A stretch of 64,000 bases of DNA, from positions 48,016,440-48,080,439 of the forward strand of contig OX485807.1 in NCBI GenBank assembly GCA_950295325.1, written 5' to 3'. Both the position numbers and the translations under genes were made by a program. The stretch comes from Polytrichum commune (Eukaryota; Streptophyta; Polytrichopsida; Polytrichales; Polytrichaceae). Positions within the stretch are counted from its first letter, which is position 1, and every line of letters starts with the position of its first letter. Below, one piece after another: positions 63,601 to 64,000 of this stretch. Below the pieces are notes generated by a model that saw nothing but the letters and a program-made list of their open reading frames with translations, did not search any database and was not told where the DNA came from.

Positions 63601-63968
63601 ACAATAACTCTAGAGTACAAAACCATACTTACGGGTGTGGGTGTGCGCAGGCATGGAAGGTGTATAGATCAAATGAACTATGGCATTTGGTGGATCCCAA
63701 GTTAGGGACTGAAATTGGGACAGAGGACATCATACGAGTCATAAAGATAGGACTACTTTGCTTGCAACAAATGCCTGCCAATCGTCCAAGAATGTCCACT
63801 GTGATAGCCATGTTATCAGATGGCAGACAAATAGAAACTATTGGCTTGGAAGCGGAAAATGAATGGGGATCTGTCGAATCTTATCACGCAACCACCACAA
63901 CATCTAGGTTATGTGTAGTCCAAGAAGAAGAAGTGGAAGAGAGCTCCTTGCTTGCTACCTCAGCTTGA
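51668..63968 (+). CDS. LRR receptor-like kinase gene B (LRR-VIII-like), intact
   Basis: Eighteen exons in consistent phase: 51668-51767, 52258-52417, 55174-55245, 55543-55611, 55896-55967, 56942-57007, 58368-58433, 59161-59229, 59550-59690, 59840-59914, 60125-60289, 60536-60624, 61209-61343, 61676-61836, 62037-62244, 62552-62801, 63144-63294, 63651-63968. The product is about 788 aa: signal peptide (1-26), LRR cap [13 protein letters not shown] (about 62-74), eight to ten LRRs (87-352), LGGNPYC cap, membrane helix (about 391-411), kinase (about 465-740). Kinase residues are [10 protein letters not shown] (471-480), K492, E507, HRD (588-590), DFG (608-610) and MSPEY, so an active RD kinase is expected at the plasma membrane. 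The kinase resembles the LRR-VIII group ([17 protein letters not shown]). No malectin domain lies between LRRs and helix, unlike LRR-VIII-2. The ligand is unknown. The start was chosen because this ATG opens the signal peptide in all three copies. Confidence 0.85.
53492..54784. mobile_element. TGTGAG-type LTR-like element 3, 3'-truncated, inside kinase gene B
   Basis: It starts TGTGAGCATC and carries ATTGCGTCCTAGTCCGGGTG at the same place as elements 1 and 2. The unoccupied sequence is seen in unit A at about 25,521-25,535 (TTGTGTAGGGTGATGG). The right terminus (GGGCTCACA) is missing; at about 54,785 the text rejoins unit A at about 26,340. So an insertion plus a deletion removed about 800 bp of intron and exon 3 of the kinase gene. 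No coding region was recognised in the GC-rich interior. Confidence 0.7.
58033..58295. mobile_element. Fold-back MITE-like repeat in an intron of gene B
   Basis: The arms TTAAAGAAAGTTACGAGTCA and ...GCATAACTTTCTTTAA are inverted copies. The centre has repeated GAGTCATTAGAGT and AATGACTCATAAC modules in both orientations. It is the counterpart of the repeat at 29,801-30,017 and lies between the LRR exons ending 57,007 and starting 58,368. Confidence 0.65.
61209..61343 (+). other. Transmembrane exon of gene B
   Basis: A gaatgtag acceptor with phase 1 joins the LGGNPYC exon to VTTKSPRLK. Then follow the helix [20 protein letters not shown] and the stop-transfer RKLYKKN. The same exon is in gene A at 32,718-32,852. 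An overlapping open frame in another phase (61,114-61,332) is a shadow, since it gives no hydrophobic segment and no splice phase that fits. Confidence 0.8.
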
Positions 63969-64000
63969 CCCGGGCATCCGTCAATGGAACGTCTGTAGAA

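Larger units (their letters stand above)
38820..64000 (+). repeat. Unit B of the large tandem duplication
   Basis: This is the second direct copy of the segment described as unit A, running past the window end. Differences from A are a Ty3 element at about 39,665-46,121, an extra segment at about 48,184-49,165, an LTR-like fragment at 53,492-54,784 that replaces one kinase exon, and one LRR exon pair fewer. The kinase gene in this copy is intact. Confidence 0.9.

Overview
This window is repeat-rich plant nuclear DNA. It has spliceosomal introns with GT-AG ends, LRR exons of 66-75 nt all in phase 2, a plant receptor kinase, LTR retrotransposons and a short tract of plant-type telomere repeat (CCCTAAA). 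The species cannot be fixed from sequence alone. The density of decayed elements and an amplified DNA-methyltransferase-like family make me lean towards a non-seed plant (lycophyte, fern or bryophyte), but that is inference. No rRNA, tRNA or CRISPR was seen.

The main structure is a segmental duplication with three members. Unit A covers about 16.1-35.7 kb (+) and unit B about 38.8 kb to the window end (+). They are direct copies of one segment, offset by about 28 kb. Unit C, about 7.26-11.79 kb, is an inverted partial copy matching about 18.9-24.64 kb of A. Each unit carries an LRR receptor kinase, or its 5' part. The B gene (51,668-63,968, 18 exons, about 788 aa) reads through intact. The A gene (23,765-35,489) has two frame lesions and is probably dead. 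C keeps only exons 1 and 2, with a stop. A and B also differ in LRR exon number.

Upstream of the kinase lies a second family, seen only as pseudogenes: a multi-exon protein with features of a permuted DNA amino-methyltransferase (13.2-18.2 kb, and a 3' part at 46.1-46.75 kb).

Mobile DNA accounts for most differences between units. A decayed, 5'-truncated, non-chromodomain Ty3 element (39.66-46.12 kb, minus strand) splits the B copy of the methyltransferase-like pseudogene. It carries a 531-codon extra ORF downstream of integrase. Three TGTGAG-type LTR-like elements lie at 19.8, 36.6 and 53.5 kb, one with a perfect 5-bp target duplication. A pogo-like remnant lies at 9.63-10.37 kb, fold-back MITEs lie in kinase introns, and there are two minisatellites with a 32-bp period. 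The first 7.2 kb, 11.8-13.2 kb and parts of 35.5-39.6 kb hold nothing I can identify with confidence.
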